64,000 bases of DNA, taken from NCBI GenBank assembly GCA_030248135.1, contig JASANC010005802.1:123256-187255 (forward strand), given 5' to 3'. Shown piece after piece: positions 50,373 to 62,729 of this stretch. Source of the DNA: Theristus sp. LFF4_11 (taxonomy: Eukaryota > Nematoda > Chromadorea > Monhysterida > Xyalidae). The notes under the pieces are model-generated. The model was not told the origin of the DNA, made no database searches, and saw only the letters and a list, made by a program, of their open reading frames with translations. The translations under genes and the position numbers were made by a program. Positions within the stretch are counted from its first letter, which is position 1. Each line of letters opens with the position of its first letter.

Positions 50373-51354
50373 CTCCATGGGCCAACTTTTTGCTGTTTTT
50401 ATTCTTGTGTTTTGGTGGTTTATTAGTGTCTCGCCGCATCATTCTGCAATCAACACCTGGTTTTCAGCACGGTGCAGCGTTCGAGTTCTATCTGCACAGA
50501 TGCAACGAGCAACACAGGTGCTCTTCTTTGTTGCCAATACCAGCTTTTTCTGTAAACTCACTTTTTTATTATATTGCATCCTCATTGTCGATCTCAGACC
50601 GCTGAAATGCGAAAAAATGCACTAAAAAAACAACACATCTCAAGTTCATGTTGTTATTGGGTTTCAAAAAATGAGCATCAAGCATTGCGAAACAAAAATC
50701 AGTGGGAATTGGGAAGAAAAAAATTTGTTTGAAACCGTGCAATCACCAACCAAACATGTATGAAACGGAACGAAATTTCAGAGACCGAACAAGACAAAAC
50801 CGAAAATCTGAAAATCGCAAAGAATACTTCAGCAGCTAATGAAACTACGCGAACTCCAACACCCGATCAACATGTGCATCCCCGATGTTCAGGTTCAACT
50901 AAGTTGAAGCATTCGTACTGTGAAGCGGAAATTAGAATAAACTAAAACTTTGAAACTTGCTGCAGAAACACAAGCTAACCATGTGAAAGTCGTCGGTAAA
51001 AGCGAGAGTGAAGCGTCGATTTGCGTCAAATGGCAAACGCAGAACGATCGTCAGGTTGAATGGGGGCAACGCTCAACTGGGGGATGGTCAACACCGGTTG
51101 TGGTGTTCTTGATTTCGTGGTGCGCGACATCCTTAGCTTCTTTACCATCGGCATTTCAACTGTTGTTTAAACATCTAACATTTTCGCAGCCCCGTCAGTC
51201 AAAAGATTCGGCAACCAAACATTTCAGCACAACACTCATCACTTGGATGGTGAGCATTGCTTGGCGTCCGGTGTTCTGCCGTTCAGTCTGTAGTGCACAC
51301 GATTTTGTTCATTGAAGACTTTTTTGAAGGGTATTTGTGTCTAACTGTGTCCTT

Positions 51355-51480
51355 ACTTGCATAATTACCGACCGATATCTCGTACTCCAAATGTCTGTAA
51401 ATTTTTCGAAAAAATTATAAGGAACAAACTGATTAGGTTTTGTTTTCAAGAAAACCTAGTGCATAGTGAAACATATTTTC
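51355..51480 (+). pseudogene. Non-LTR retrotransposon reverse-transcriptase fragment
   Basis: The frame reads HNYRPISRTPNVCKFFEKII, then RNKLIRFCFQENLVHSE. This matches the conserved YRPISL...K.FEKII..RL.....N.L block of LINE reverse transcriptases. The following QHGF motif and the catalytic motif are not found, so this is a decayed piece of a jockey/CR1/RTE-like LINE. Confidence 0.6.
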
Positions 51481-52390
51481 TGCACAGTGAGACATATGTG
51501 TCAGTTGTGAATTGGCCGAAAGGCGACAAAGAAATTCAATAAAAATGTTCTGGGTACCAGTGTCATGCTCAGAAAGAAGCTAACTGTCACACTACAAGGC
51601 GATGCAGAAGTGGTGGCCACGACTTCGAAGCGCCGCAGCGCGCGTTATTTTGTTGAAAAAACTTTCACTAAACATCCTTACCTCAATACACGAAAATGTG
51701 TTGAAATCCGTAAAACATTTTTTTGCTTTTAACCCGACATTTTTGCACTTTCATGGCGTTCCGCCTGAAAATTACAAAATGCCTAAAAGTTGAAACTAGT
51801 CTGTATATGGTCTAAATTTCAACTGAAATGGTTGAGCGTTTGGTGCTGTTTGGCGCTTCAAAGTCGTTGCCGCTATTTTTGCGCCACACTGTGGATGTGT
51901 GTGCTTGATTGTTGCAGTTCGTAAGCGTTAAAAAAAATACCATTCCATTTCACGTCACATCACCGATGTGATTGCTATTCTCAAATTCTAATTTCCTATC
52001 TATTGCTCGGCTCAAACTGCTTTTTTCCATCCGAACGCACCATAAAAACAATTTTAGTCAGTGTCACAAAGCATAAACGAATAATTGAAACTGTGAAATC
52101 GACTTCGGAAAAAAACGGAACCGCTGTCACAGTTGAAACTCGCTTGGCGTCTCTCGATTGCCGGAAAAAGTGGAACGCCAGTAGCAAAATACAGTAGTTT
52201 TTCGAAAGTGTGAAAAAATCTGCGAACCCTTCCTAAATTGGATTTTTCGGCCGCCTGACCGAAAGAGACAAAAAGCAGCAAAAGATAGCGGCAGCCACTG
52301 ATGGATGTACGTGATGCAGGCAAATGGCGCATTTGTGGGCTGAATGCATGCTTGTGATTATCAGTGCTGCAGTGTTTCTGAGGAGCATTT

Positions 52391-52580
52391 ACAGGGTGAC
52401 GTAAAAGTAACCAGAAAACGTTTTTCCATGTCAAACCACAGACGTGGTTTCCGCTAGGTGAAAATATTTACAGTCATTGTATCTGTCAACTTTCATTTTT
52501 TATCTAACAAACAACAAATTTAACAAAGCAAAAGTAAAATCAATACAAACCCCAGATCGATTATTTTTCGACCACCCTGT
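52391..52580. mobile_element. Possible short MITE with ACAGGGTG termini
   Basis: ACAGGGTGACG at 52391 and its terminal complement CACCCTGT at 52573-52580 bound 190 bp. Such ends are common in mariner-like elements. The inverted match is only 8 bp and no target duplication is clear. Confidence 0.3.
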
Positions 52581-54480
52581 CCGTCCGGCTGTGATATTTT
52601 CGTCCGGCCGCAGTGTTCGTCAGCTCATCAGTGAGACGTGAACAGAAGACTTCCGTTTTTCATTGCAGTCTTCACATTTTGCTTTTCAGTTATTCGTTTC
52701 GTTTTCGACGTTTCGTTTCTTTCACTATCTTCATTTTGCGTCTACGGCCCAAATGACGATGCTATGGCTTCAGCACATGGTTTCTTGTTTCCTGTCGCTC
52801 TGTGAGGCCTATTACTTGACGTTTACGAATTCGACGTGTTTCACATTACTTGGTTGTTATTCGTTATCTATTTTGAGCGTTCTAATTAGAAAAGCACCAA
52901 CAAGAGCAAGTAAACAAAGTTCTTTGGATCATGGTTGGCAATTTTCAGTTAGCTGCTGCACTGCTTGAACCTTGAGTTGTGATATGGACGCATTGTAAGC
53001 ACTCAATCAGGCGACCGTTTAATTTTAGCGTTTCACACATGAAGCTCCACGTTTTTTGTGCGTGTTTGCTGTTGTTACACTCGATCAGAACCAATTCAAC
53101 CAAAGCAGTGCAAGGTTTAGTCGACAAGCCATAGACGGTTAGATACAACCGTGAATAAAGCTTGGCTGGAGTTGCATTGCGGCAGTGACAGTATGGCCGG
53201 TTTTGCCTGGCTGCCTCAGCTAATATGCAAGCAATGTCTATGCTGCTCCCGGTACGCTCGTTTTCCAACACGCTCTTCACCCATTCATCATGCCCCCGAA
53301 GTCTCAGTCGGCCTTTTGGAACTTGCGCCTGTGTTTTGCAGCCATCCTGCGCACAAAAGCAAAGCTGCTGCAGTGATACTGCCGCGAAACTGAGTTGGTT
53401 CCATCAGGCTTTGAGTATTTCGCCCGCCGGTCACGGACATCGGTCGTTGGCGTCACAGTCCGAAGTAGATGCCGGGCAAGAATCCCCAGTGAATACTGGC
53501 TCGCACAGAAACAACCAGACCGAACTTACACGGCTCTTGGAACAAAAGAAACGTACAGTCGAAACTCGATAGGTCTCATTAAAACTACTAGCATTATTGC
53601 AACTCAAGACTCAAAAGTTTTACGCATGTACATACTTATACGTAAATGTTTATATCTTAAAATTCCCTTGTTTTTCCTCGGGACTCGCACGCCGAACCCT
53701 GGTGACAGTAACCGTCCAGTCACAAATACGGGCATCATGTGATGCGTTTTTTTTGTATTTTCGGTCGTGCTTTCGCTTTGCGCGTGTTGTGTCGTGTTTC
53801 TTGTTTTGTTTGCTTCAATGCACCACACTCTTGATGGCTTTGTTCCGCACGTGCCACCCCGTTGACTTCAGGGTTTTCTTTTCTGGCTGTCTTAGCGAAT
53901 TTTCTGCACGCTGATTTGATTTGCGTATTTGAAGACCGAAGTCAGACGACTCAATAAGCAGATGTGGGCAGTAATGACGGCTGTATAGTTAAACTGCAGT
54001 TCAATTCAGTCACAGTTTTCCGGCAGGTCTTTCGTCTTCTGTTGCTTAAGGTTTTTTACAATTTAGGCTGTAAAACTTGCGGGTTCAATGTGCCATTCAA
54101 ATGTCATGTGTTAAAAAACGCAATGTTGCTAACCATTGCAACTTTCTCATCGAATTACGCGGCTATGGTTTTTTGCTTGAAAAGTTTCAACTTGTTAGAC
54201 GCAATTTTTGGCTAATTTAGTGGGCCTGTTTGTGTGGGTTCCAACTACACTTTGCGTCACTGGCACCCCAGTCCGTCTGATTCATCTCATACAGCTGTTC
54301 CGAAAGTGAGAGCATTTGTTGTTTACAGCTTTGAAAGCCTGAAGGCTTGAACGTCGCTGTGTTTTGCCAGCTATTTGTTCTCACTGTTTGTGTCTTCATC
54401 TGTTGGAACAGACCCACTGTAAACTCCCATTGGGAACAGAAGTGGTTTTGTTTGGTTTTGCAGAGCACAGATTTACTATC

Positions 54481-57170
54481 ATGAATGCCAAACTATTTTT
54501 GGCGACTTTACTGATTGGTCGCGTGCAACTTAGCCAGCCAATGGCCATGAAGTCCGCAGATGGCATTCATTTGACTGAGAATGACCATTCACGTGAGTTT
54601 TGTTGTTTTTCATCGCATTCAAACATTCGTGTAGAATTGTTGATTTCGCGTCGCATGGAATCGACAATAAATTGGCTGTCTAATGACGTTCAGGAAGGAA
54701 AAGCAATACGATTTGGAGGAATGGTCTTGTTTAAAAAACCTTCTTTGCAGGCCGCCTGATCAATCCAGCGCACGCGAAGCAGATGGGCCAGCTGATGGGC
54801 GCAAAGAATTTCTCGCTTGTGATGCAGTTTGTGCAAGCGAACAACAGGAGTGGACCGTTGTTCAGTGCGTACACGAGTTTGAACACGGAGACATTCACGG
54901 TGGTCAGTGATGCGCACGCGGACAGGATCAATGTCAGGGCACGCACAACGCACGGCCATTTCAGGGCGATTGACGCAGTCGAAGCGGTCAGTCGTGAGAC
55001 GCAACAAGAATAGCTTGCTTGTGTTCTGGGCTGCTACGGAAAGACTGGACACTCAAAACGATGAAGATGAGCATATCGCTTGATGCAGGAAATCTGGAAT
55101 CTGAATTCATTTCGTATTTTGTTTATTGCATTAAAAACGCATTAAAGCGTGCTGCTTTGAAGTAATCTTGATTGAAGCACTAATGAACTTCGACCATGTC
55201 AGCTTGCCGTGGACGACGGCGCCTGGCATCGCGTGATCGTCGAGATCCACGACGCCCACCTGTTCATCGTGGTCGATTGTCGCCAGGTGGCCGCCGGACG
55301 CACGGCTGGCCTCGACTTGGCCGAACTGGCACGCGGCCAGCCAACGTTTCTGATCGGCCAAACGGCGCAGCCTGGCGAGCAGCGATTCGTGGGCACGTTG
55401 CGCGAGTTCGAGATTGACCGACGCTCGCAGGTGACGCGCCACTGTCCGAAACTGACGCTCACTGCCGCTGACGACGAGGCAAAGCCGCCGTTCATAAAAC
55501 TTGACCTCGCCAAAAGTAACGAGAACGCAAAGGAGACGCAGCAAGATGCGGCGCAGCACAGTGACGAGCCGTTGATTGTGGAAACACCAACTGGAGAGCC
55601 AAAGTTTTCGTTCAGTCGAACCGACAGACCATTGGCAGTGAAGACGGACAACAAATTTGGTGACGCAAGAGTGAATGAACAGGCGAAGAGCAGGGTTAAG
55701 AGCGAGATCCATCAGGAGGTCACCTATCTGAAGCACAAAGTCGGGTATCTCGAGCAGCAGTTCAAGCACTGGCGCGAGGTCGTACGCAGCTATGAACAAC
55801 GGTTGAAGGACGTGCAACTGCACCAGCGTGGATGCCGGGTATGTTCTCAAAAATCCATCCATTTTATTTCACGAAAAAACGGCTTGCTACTGAACACGCC
55901 AACGACAATGTCAACTTGCGATACACCTGTGTTTTGAGGCAGCTGACATGCGTTTTTAACGCCAATTTGCGCAGAGAACTTTTTCAGAGCCACTTCTCGT
56001 CAATTGATAACACTTTGCAACACATACTTTCTGTCATCGTTTTCTGTCCGACGCGCCAAGTACAAAAAGAATAGTTGAAGAGCGCGACCGCATTGTTCAC
56101 ACACCAATGGAGACGCATGCATGCATGCACGATCAGCAAGGTCACCAATTTTTACAAACTTTTCCAGATCGGTCCCCTGACGATGGCGAGCGGTGACAAA
56201 TGGACAAACTCCGTGAACTGCACCGAGTGTCTGTGTATCCTCGGCGAAGCAGACTGCAGGCCAATCGGGTGCCCCCCACTCGACTGCGCCCATCCAGTGC
56301 ACATCCAAGGAAAATGCTGCCCCGAATGCAAGCAGAACACCGGCAAGCGCTGCCACAGAGACAGTAAGTGCTTGAGGAATGGCAGTCCATGAAGAAACAT
56401 CAGTGATTGGTTACATTCGTGCGCCACACAAACAGTTTGTTCAGTACGCTGTTGAGTTTACAATGCTTCTCAGTGTTCACAGCGGACTTAGCTAATCAGC
56501 GCGCGAGACCAGAATAAGCGAGCTACAACAAAAGCTGCCGCAATAGAAAAACAAATCATGTTTAACGTTGGGTTCATTTGAGAAACGGTAGCTGGTAATA
56601 GATTGCCATGTGTGATTGATATTGTGGGAGACACACGCGTTTTCATGGGGGACAGCTAAATTTCGTTGAGTGCAATGTGAGCAAGCGTGCAACGTGAGTG
56701 CAGCATGCGCGTTCGCAGACGAATGGCACGACGACGGCGCCGTGTTCTGGCCGCAGCGGTGCGTGCGTTGCGAGTGCACCGACGGCATCGCCAGCTGCCA
56801 AGTGCGCAAGGCTGCCTCGTGCCCGCCGCCGGCCTGTGCGCGCGCACAGCAGCAGACGCCGCCCGACGGCTGCTGCGCGCAGTGTGCCGACATGGACTTC
56901 TGCGCAGAACGGCCGTGCCACGCGAATGCCACCTGCACCAATGCAAAGTTTGAGCGGCGTTGCGCGTGCAAGCCGGGATTCGTCGGCAACGGCGAGCAGT
57001 GCTTCGATGAGGACGAGTGTGTGTGGAACGAGACGACCGCGACACGCAAGGCACACTGCGGCAAGGGCGCCCTCTGTGTGAACACGCCTGGCAGCTACCG
57101 ATGCCAGTGTCTGCCCGGCTTCACACAGCTCGACGACGGCAGCTGTCTCGATGTGATCGTCAACGCTTGA
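54481..57170 (+). CDS. NELL-like secreted protein (TSPN, VWC, EGF)
   Basis: Exons 54481-54592, 54751-54986, 55203-55838, 56168-56363 and about 56671-57170 join in phase to 559 residues. A signal peptide (about residues 1-19) precedes a thrombospondin-N/laminin-G-like domain ([20 protein letters not shown], then [12 protein letters not shown]). Residues about 280-327 form a coiled coil ([15 protein letters not shown]). VWC1 has [13 protein letters not shown] and [23 protein letters not shown]2 has [16 protein letters not shown]1 is [12 protein letters not shown] and EGF2 (DEDECVWNE) looks calcium-binding. The domain order is that of NELL1/2, which oligomerise and act as extracellular ligands of Robo3 in vertebrates. 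Vertebrate NELLs (about 810 residues) have more EGF and VWC domains; here the stop follows EGF2. The last exon's acceptor (TTGAG) is weak and its start uncertain. Confidence 0.8.
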
Positions 57171-57816
57171 CAGTTCGCAACGATGCAATGTGCGCAGTTA
57201 CAAAACGCAAACGATATTACTGTACAAAAAAAGCATCGCTGAAACACTGAAATCGACAGTCATCCATGATCAACTTTTGTTTAGACATTTTCAATATTAT
57301 ACTCGAAGGCACTTTTTCTTTTCAGCATATTTGTGCTCTGTGATACTCGCTGCATACGAATATTTTGCGTAATCGCTTTGTGTTTTTAAAATAAACTGCT
57401 TTAGTCGAAGATATCTTCAAACTCATAAAACTGTGACAGGACAGACCGTTTATACATCAAAGCTGCAAAATGTGGAGGAATGCTAGATGCATGAGTTGCA
57501 TCGTTTGTAACAAAATCAATTAAAAATTAAAAACACCACACCAAAGTAATAAATACGTCAGTCAGCAAGGCACAACTAGTGCACAGACAACCCAACAACG
57601 TCACAGTCAGTACAGGCCACTAGGCCAGCACAAAACAAAGGAAACTGTTCCGAACATCAAAATGAAGCAGAACCATAAAAAACAAGGATTTGAAATATGT
57701 CAGAAATCTCCCGTAAAAATGTTTGTGAAATATTTTATAACAGTAAAAAGGAACCTTTTCAGTTAGGAGTAGCACATTAAGTTTGTTAGTGAGATATACA
57801 TCACAGATGTAATAAT
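57171..57816. other. Spacer between NELL-like (+) and TMF1 (-) 3' ends
   Basis: 646 bp. AATAAA at 57389-57394 is a good plus-strand polyadenylation signal for the NELL-like gene. No gene is seen. Confidence 0.5.
57389..57394 (+). promoter_or_regulatory. Polyadenylation signal AATAAA of the NELL-like gene
   Basis: Lies about 220 bp after the stop codon at 57170. Confidence 0.5.
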
Positions 57817-60800
57817 TCACGCGACTTCTAATTTATCACCGTTACCCGAAGTGTCCGCGAGCACTTCAAACTGAAAAACAAAAATAATTCAATAAAACTA
57901 TAAAGAAAATGACAGCTAAACTCGACAGACACAAATGAATACCTGTTGTCTGAGGACGCTCTTCACATCGTCAAGATCGAGTCTGAGCTCTTCGTTCTGC
58001 TCCACCTTCTCGCCGTACATCTGCAGCAGCGCCTGGTGGCGTTCGTTCAAATCCTGCAATTGGCACGTGAACAGTTATTACAACAGTACAAAACAAATTC
58101 AATTTTATCCTCAATCGAAAAAGATTGCCGGTTGTAAACAGCCAGCCTTGAACTGCTCGACGAGTTCGCTGGTTGCGTCGGCGTGTTCTTGTAGATTGTG
58201 CATCTGCGCACGCGCCTCTGCCAACTGCGCCATTGCATGGTCACGGCTCGACTGAATGCCGCGGAGGTCGTCCTGATCATGTGAATCAGTAAAATATGAA
58301 TGCCCAGCGAGTGCTAGAACAAAATGTCGCACCCGCACCACGCCACGACACAACACACCTTCAAAATGGCCATTTCAGCGTCCCGCTGGTGTATTCGATG
58401 ACGCAGGCGTTCGAGCATCGTGGACAAATTGCTGCTTGCTGCCCCGGACAGCAGCCACAGGTCGTCGCTCTCAGCGTCCTCCTGAACGCGTATTGTTCGC
58501 TTGCTTCTTCTATTTGAGCAGTGCACAAATTTGACAGTTACGGGACGATTGCAGAACCAAAACAAGATACACCCAATCTGACAGGCCTAAACTGAAATTT
58601 GACCCTGAGTCATCCAGTGGTAACCGCTCTATTGTGTTCAGCGCCCCATATAGCCCTCCATTATCTTTCAAATGTAACCGCGTCAAAAAACTCCGGTCTC
58701 AGCGGCAACCCCCTGGCCGTAAACTGACCGCCGTCGGGGAGGGCGACACCGTTTTGCGTTGTGGCATTGCCGAACCGGAGGCTGACTGTTGCTGCGTGTT
58801 GTTGAGTTGTTGTTCAATCAGTTGTTCACGCAGTGACTGCACACTCTGCTCCTGGACCAGTCAACAGCATTTTTTCATTTCAAAAATGGCCATATAAAAA
58901 AACGCTCAAGAATAAAGAAAAAGTAACAACCTTTTCGGCAATGTCAGCTTGCAGTTGCTCGACTTGACGCTGGAAATCGAGTTTGACTTGATTGCGTTCG
59001 AAGTCGAACTGCACAGAGAGCAGCTCCTTCTCTTTGTGCAGATCGTCGACAGCGCGTCGGTGCAAATCACGCTCCGACTCCATTTCGTGTTGGAATCTGA
59101 CAGACAATGTTTCCAGTGAGTTGTTTTAGATGGATGCAAAGGACTTCTAGACCACAGACTTGTCGGACACAACATCGGGTCCCCGGCCAGGACAGAGCGG
59201 TGCTTGGAGGCTGCCCTCCGTCCGTGCACCCGTTTCACCAACCCCCCGGAGTTTGGTAGGTTCAGGTTTCGGGAAAGCTAAGCTAGAAAGGCACAGACTT
59301 CAGTTTCAGTTCAGCAATCTCTCGTTTTGCGTGTTCAGCAGTGTGCAACAGCTGTCGCGTGCGCTCGAGCTCAGCGTGTGCCGAGTGCAACTGTGCGCGC
59401 AGCTGCTTCTGGTCGCGTTCAGCTGCCAGCAATTGGCCGCTCTGCTCGCGCTCCTTCTCTGCGGCCACCGTTAGCTTTCGGTCGCTGTCGCCTGCGCTTT
59501 GTTGTGTTGAGTGTGTAGCAAAGCATGGTATGGTGTGTTGAGAAAAGAACGGCCAGAAGATGACCAACTGAGCCGCTCATAGAGTGACTGCTCCAATCGT
59601 TCCCAGTTTGCCTGTTGCACCGCAAACGACGTCTGCAGACTGTCAATTTGCCGGAGTAGTGGCTGTGTTGCTGTAAAAGAACACAACTATTGTGCTGCTG
59701 CACCGTCAGAACAACAACAAAGTACCAACGAAGAATGTCCACCAAACCGACCAGCGCTGATACCATCCGACAGTTCTTGGTTGCGCAGTTCGGAGTCTTC
59801 GAGTTTCTGAAGAAAAAACAAACAACCATGAAAAGTCCACTTTGCATTGAATACAGCTTGACTCGATCGTCAAAAACATTTACTGGGTCGAACGTGAAAT
59901 GGGTGAAAACCATTCTTGACGCTCACACACGTCCACACAGTGATCATGTCCACTAAATTGCGTACTAGGATAGCGTACGAAATTGACGCAACTCGCGCAG
60001 CAACTCCGTAGCACAAAAGAACCAGTGTGCACGTGCAGTATGTTCGTTTAAACCCTTCTTGTTTTATACAGAGCTTTCAAATGAATGAAAAAGGGGGCCC
60101 GAGTTGCTGGACATATTTCGCCAGATTGGTGTTTGATTTCAACCAAGCCCGATGTATGCAACCGTTTTCCTTGCTGTAAGTCAAAGTCTGTGAACAGCGG
60201 CCAGTTTAAGCGAGACCTAGTTCACCCGGTGCAGCTGGTGTGTCTCCCAGCGCAAGGAGCGCTCGCGCCTGGCGGCCTCGTCCTCGTGCTCGTCGATCGT
60301 GCGCGTCAGCTGGTGCACTTGTTGGCGAGCACTCTCTTTCTCCTCGACCAGCATGCGTCGCAGCTGCTCCGTCTCCGTCGCCAACTCACCCTCACGCGAC
60401 GCGGACGCTGCTTCTTTCAGGGTCTGCAAAACTTCTGAGTTCACGAGATTCGTCGCAGAGAGACCACTTTGTTGGAAGACATTGAAACGCCGACCTGCAT
60501 ATCCGTCTCATAGACTGCCTTCTCTCGCTGTAGTTCGCTGATTTGTCTGAAATTTGTACTATTTATTGTTTAATGGGTGACAAACCTTGATGACAACAGC
60601 GAAACTAACTTGTAGGCGCTATCTAAATTGTTCTGCAGGCTTTTGTTCTTCGCATCTAACTCGGACACTTGGCTGTCGAGCGATTTCACACGTTTCTCCA
60701 GTTTTGTAACCGTTGCTTTCAACTGAGTAACTGCGTCTGAAAGCCATTCTTCTTGACAACTCAACTTAACCGAAATACATACATAGGTAACACCTCTTTT

Positions 60801-62729
60801 TAAACAGTCACTCACCGTCATATTGTAACTCTTGTGCGTCTCTCTCTTTCAGTTTCGATTTCAAATCGTCAATTTCATTTAGCTTAGCGCTAAAGTAAAA
60901 AAAAATTCATGTTCATGTTCCACCAGATTTCAATTTTTAAAGCTAATTTAACCACCATATTCACCGTACCGGAGTGTTTCCATCTGTTTTTCCGTGTCTT
61001 TCTCTTTTTGGCGCAGCTTTTTAATAATGTTGCTGTGCTTCAGTTCCAGCTTCGACAGTCGATCACCCTCAACGACCAAGCCCAATTGATCTGTTCGTCC
61101 TTCTCCTGAACGATCCGTTGCATCTGTTGAGCGGTACGTCTGAAATTTGGCGACAAATTTTCAATTCGTAAGTGACCAAGTGAAAAGGTGTTTGAGCTTA
61201 CGTCACAGAAGTGTGCTCGGCGAAGCGTTGACTCGAGCTTCTTGCGCAACGCATCTCGTTCCTAAAAAATAAATGAGCAGATGTTATTGTGGCAGTGGTT
61301 GAGGAGTCAAAGGTGAGGAGGGCGCAGCAACCGAACATTTGTTAGATGGGTGATGAATAAATAAATGATGATGAATAAAATTATAACCGTGTTGTGAATG
61401 AGCGAAACGTGTGTGATGTGCATTAACTGACAACGCTGCACTGCAGCTTTGCTTGGTGTGGCCGGGTATACTCCGCTGACCTGGCACACATTTGCGTATT
61501 TCTGCTGCAACTGCGGCATCGCCTGTTTGTCGGACTGACACAGCGCGTGCGCATTGCTGATTCGTTGCAGTTCGTCATTCTCCTCGCTGAGTCGCATGTT
61601 CTCGCGTGACAACTCGATCAGTTTCAGCTCTCTCGATTCCAACAGTTGTGCCAGATGGTACATTCGTGCGTCCTTGTCGTGCTGCAGTGGCGATGTCGCC
61701 AGCGAGGCGGCCGCTTGCTCGCGGCCACGTGCTGGATGCGAAAAAAGACGCTGCACAAGGCACACCGACAAAACAACACTGCCAACACACGAGCCATCCA
61801 CTGGCAGAGGTGCACTTTCATTTCAACACATCTTCAACTGAACATCCACTGGTAAACGTAAACACTGATGGGTCATCGGTGCCAATGAAAGTGGCGTCAC
61901 AGTGGTCACCACCACACCCACACCACCACACCGTAGATTCCCATCATACGCAAGCAACAGCTAATTTACCAAACTTGAATCAACTAATTGAATTTGTAAC
62001 ACAGTCGCAGAGCAAGACCAATAAGCGTGCTGCACTAAATGCCACCAACACCAACACCAACCAATATGCTTCGAGCAGATTATGCCAATCGATCATGACG
62101 CCCGAGCGTGAGCTTCGCTCGGAGAGCGTGTCGCAGGTTGGCGTGGAAATCAGCTCAATATCAGAGGAGGTCGGCGACGCCGGCGATGGGAGGCCTCGGG
62201 TGCCGTCGCGGGCGCCTGCTGCGGAGCCCGTGGTGCCCAAGTCTGAGCACGGTGGACTGATCTTGGCTGACGCTGTCTCCGCGTGACTGCCGTTGCACGA
62301 GTCGGCCGTCAGCACGGCCACCTGCAGTCGCAAGCAACGCAATCAAGCAACAGCAGCAGCACAGTCGAGACAAGTTGCTGGCTGGTGTGTCAGTCGATTG
62401 ATGAGGTCGCTGCACGACTGTCGTGTTGTTGGACGAGCGCGCCAATCAGCGTCGCTCACTGCATCTCACCAAGTGGTGCGTTTGAAATCACAGAAATTGT
62501 TCTCCATTCAAAAACACTGCCTATGATAATACGATGGTCAGCAAATAAACCAGTTCGATTGAATAAACGGGACAACCTGATCAACGAGCTGGTGCAGCAC
62601 TTGGCGCACGTCCGCTGTGACAGCAGCAGCAGTTGGTGTGCTCGTGTCAGCACGCACCATTGCCAAGCTTGCAGAGGACGACAATACCAGTGTTGTTGTC
62701 GAGTCTGTGCTTGCGAGCGCGTCACGTTG
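57817..62729 (-). CDS. TMF1 homologue (Golgi coiled-coil tether), N terminus incomplete
   Basis: Minus-strand exons, 5' to 3': 62729-62577, 62321-62062, 61731-61481, 61261-61202, 61139-60970, 60889-60816, 60736-60610, 60546-60495, 60423-60226, 59806-59764, 59670-59569, 59491-59299, 59096-58931, 58851-58729, 58481-58359, 58272 to about 58147, 58053-57943, 57870-57817. Nearly all is coiled coil. Family landmarks: SSDIELI (acidic N-terminal patch), ELKHSNIIKKLR, KNKSLQNNLDSAYK, ATQPLLRQIDSLQ with WERLEQSLYERL, and ALLQMYGEKVEQNEELRLD near the end. TMF1 sits on Golgi membranes, binds Rab6 and tethers vesicles. The first coding exon was not found. The 62062/61731 junction is unsure, the donor near 58147 is not a clear GT, and exon 61139-60970 has an apparent frame conflict. 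Confidence 0.88.

Larger units (their letters stand above)
50518..54480. other. Intergenic with possible exon fragments and repeat remnants
   Basis: Short CAG-preceded open segments occur at about 50789-50900, 50966-51060 and 51190-51250 but do not build a convincing gene. A LINE remnant and a possible MITE are listed separately. The rest shows no feature I can support. Confidence 0.4.

Noticed and set aside
52945..53280. 111-codon minus-strand frame, considered as a transposase fragment
   Set aside because: No DDE/DDD signature or known transposase motif was seen.
55131..55862. 243-codon minus-strand frame
   Set aside because: Antisense to the TSPN/coiled-coil exon of the NELL-like gene; the plus strand carries the conserved domain.
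58590..58720. tRNA-like stretch in a TMF1 intron
   Set aside because: A box-A-like CCAGTGGTAACCGCTC is present, but there is no matching box B, tail or target duplication.
61606..62286. 226-codon plus-strand frame
   Set aside because: It is antisense to TMF1 exons that carry family-conserved motifs on the minus strand, and it has no similarity of its own that I can see.
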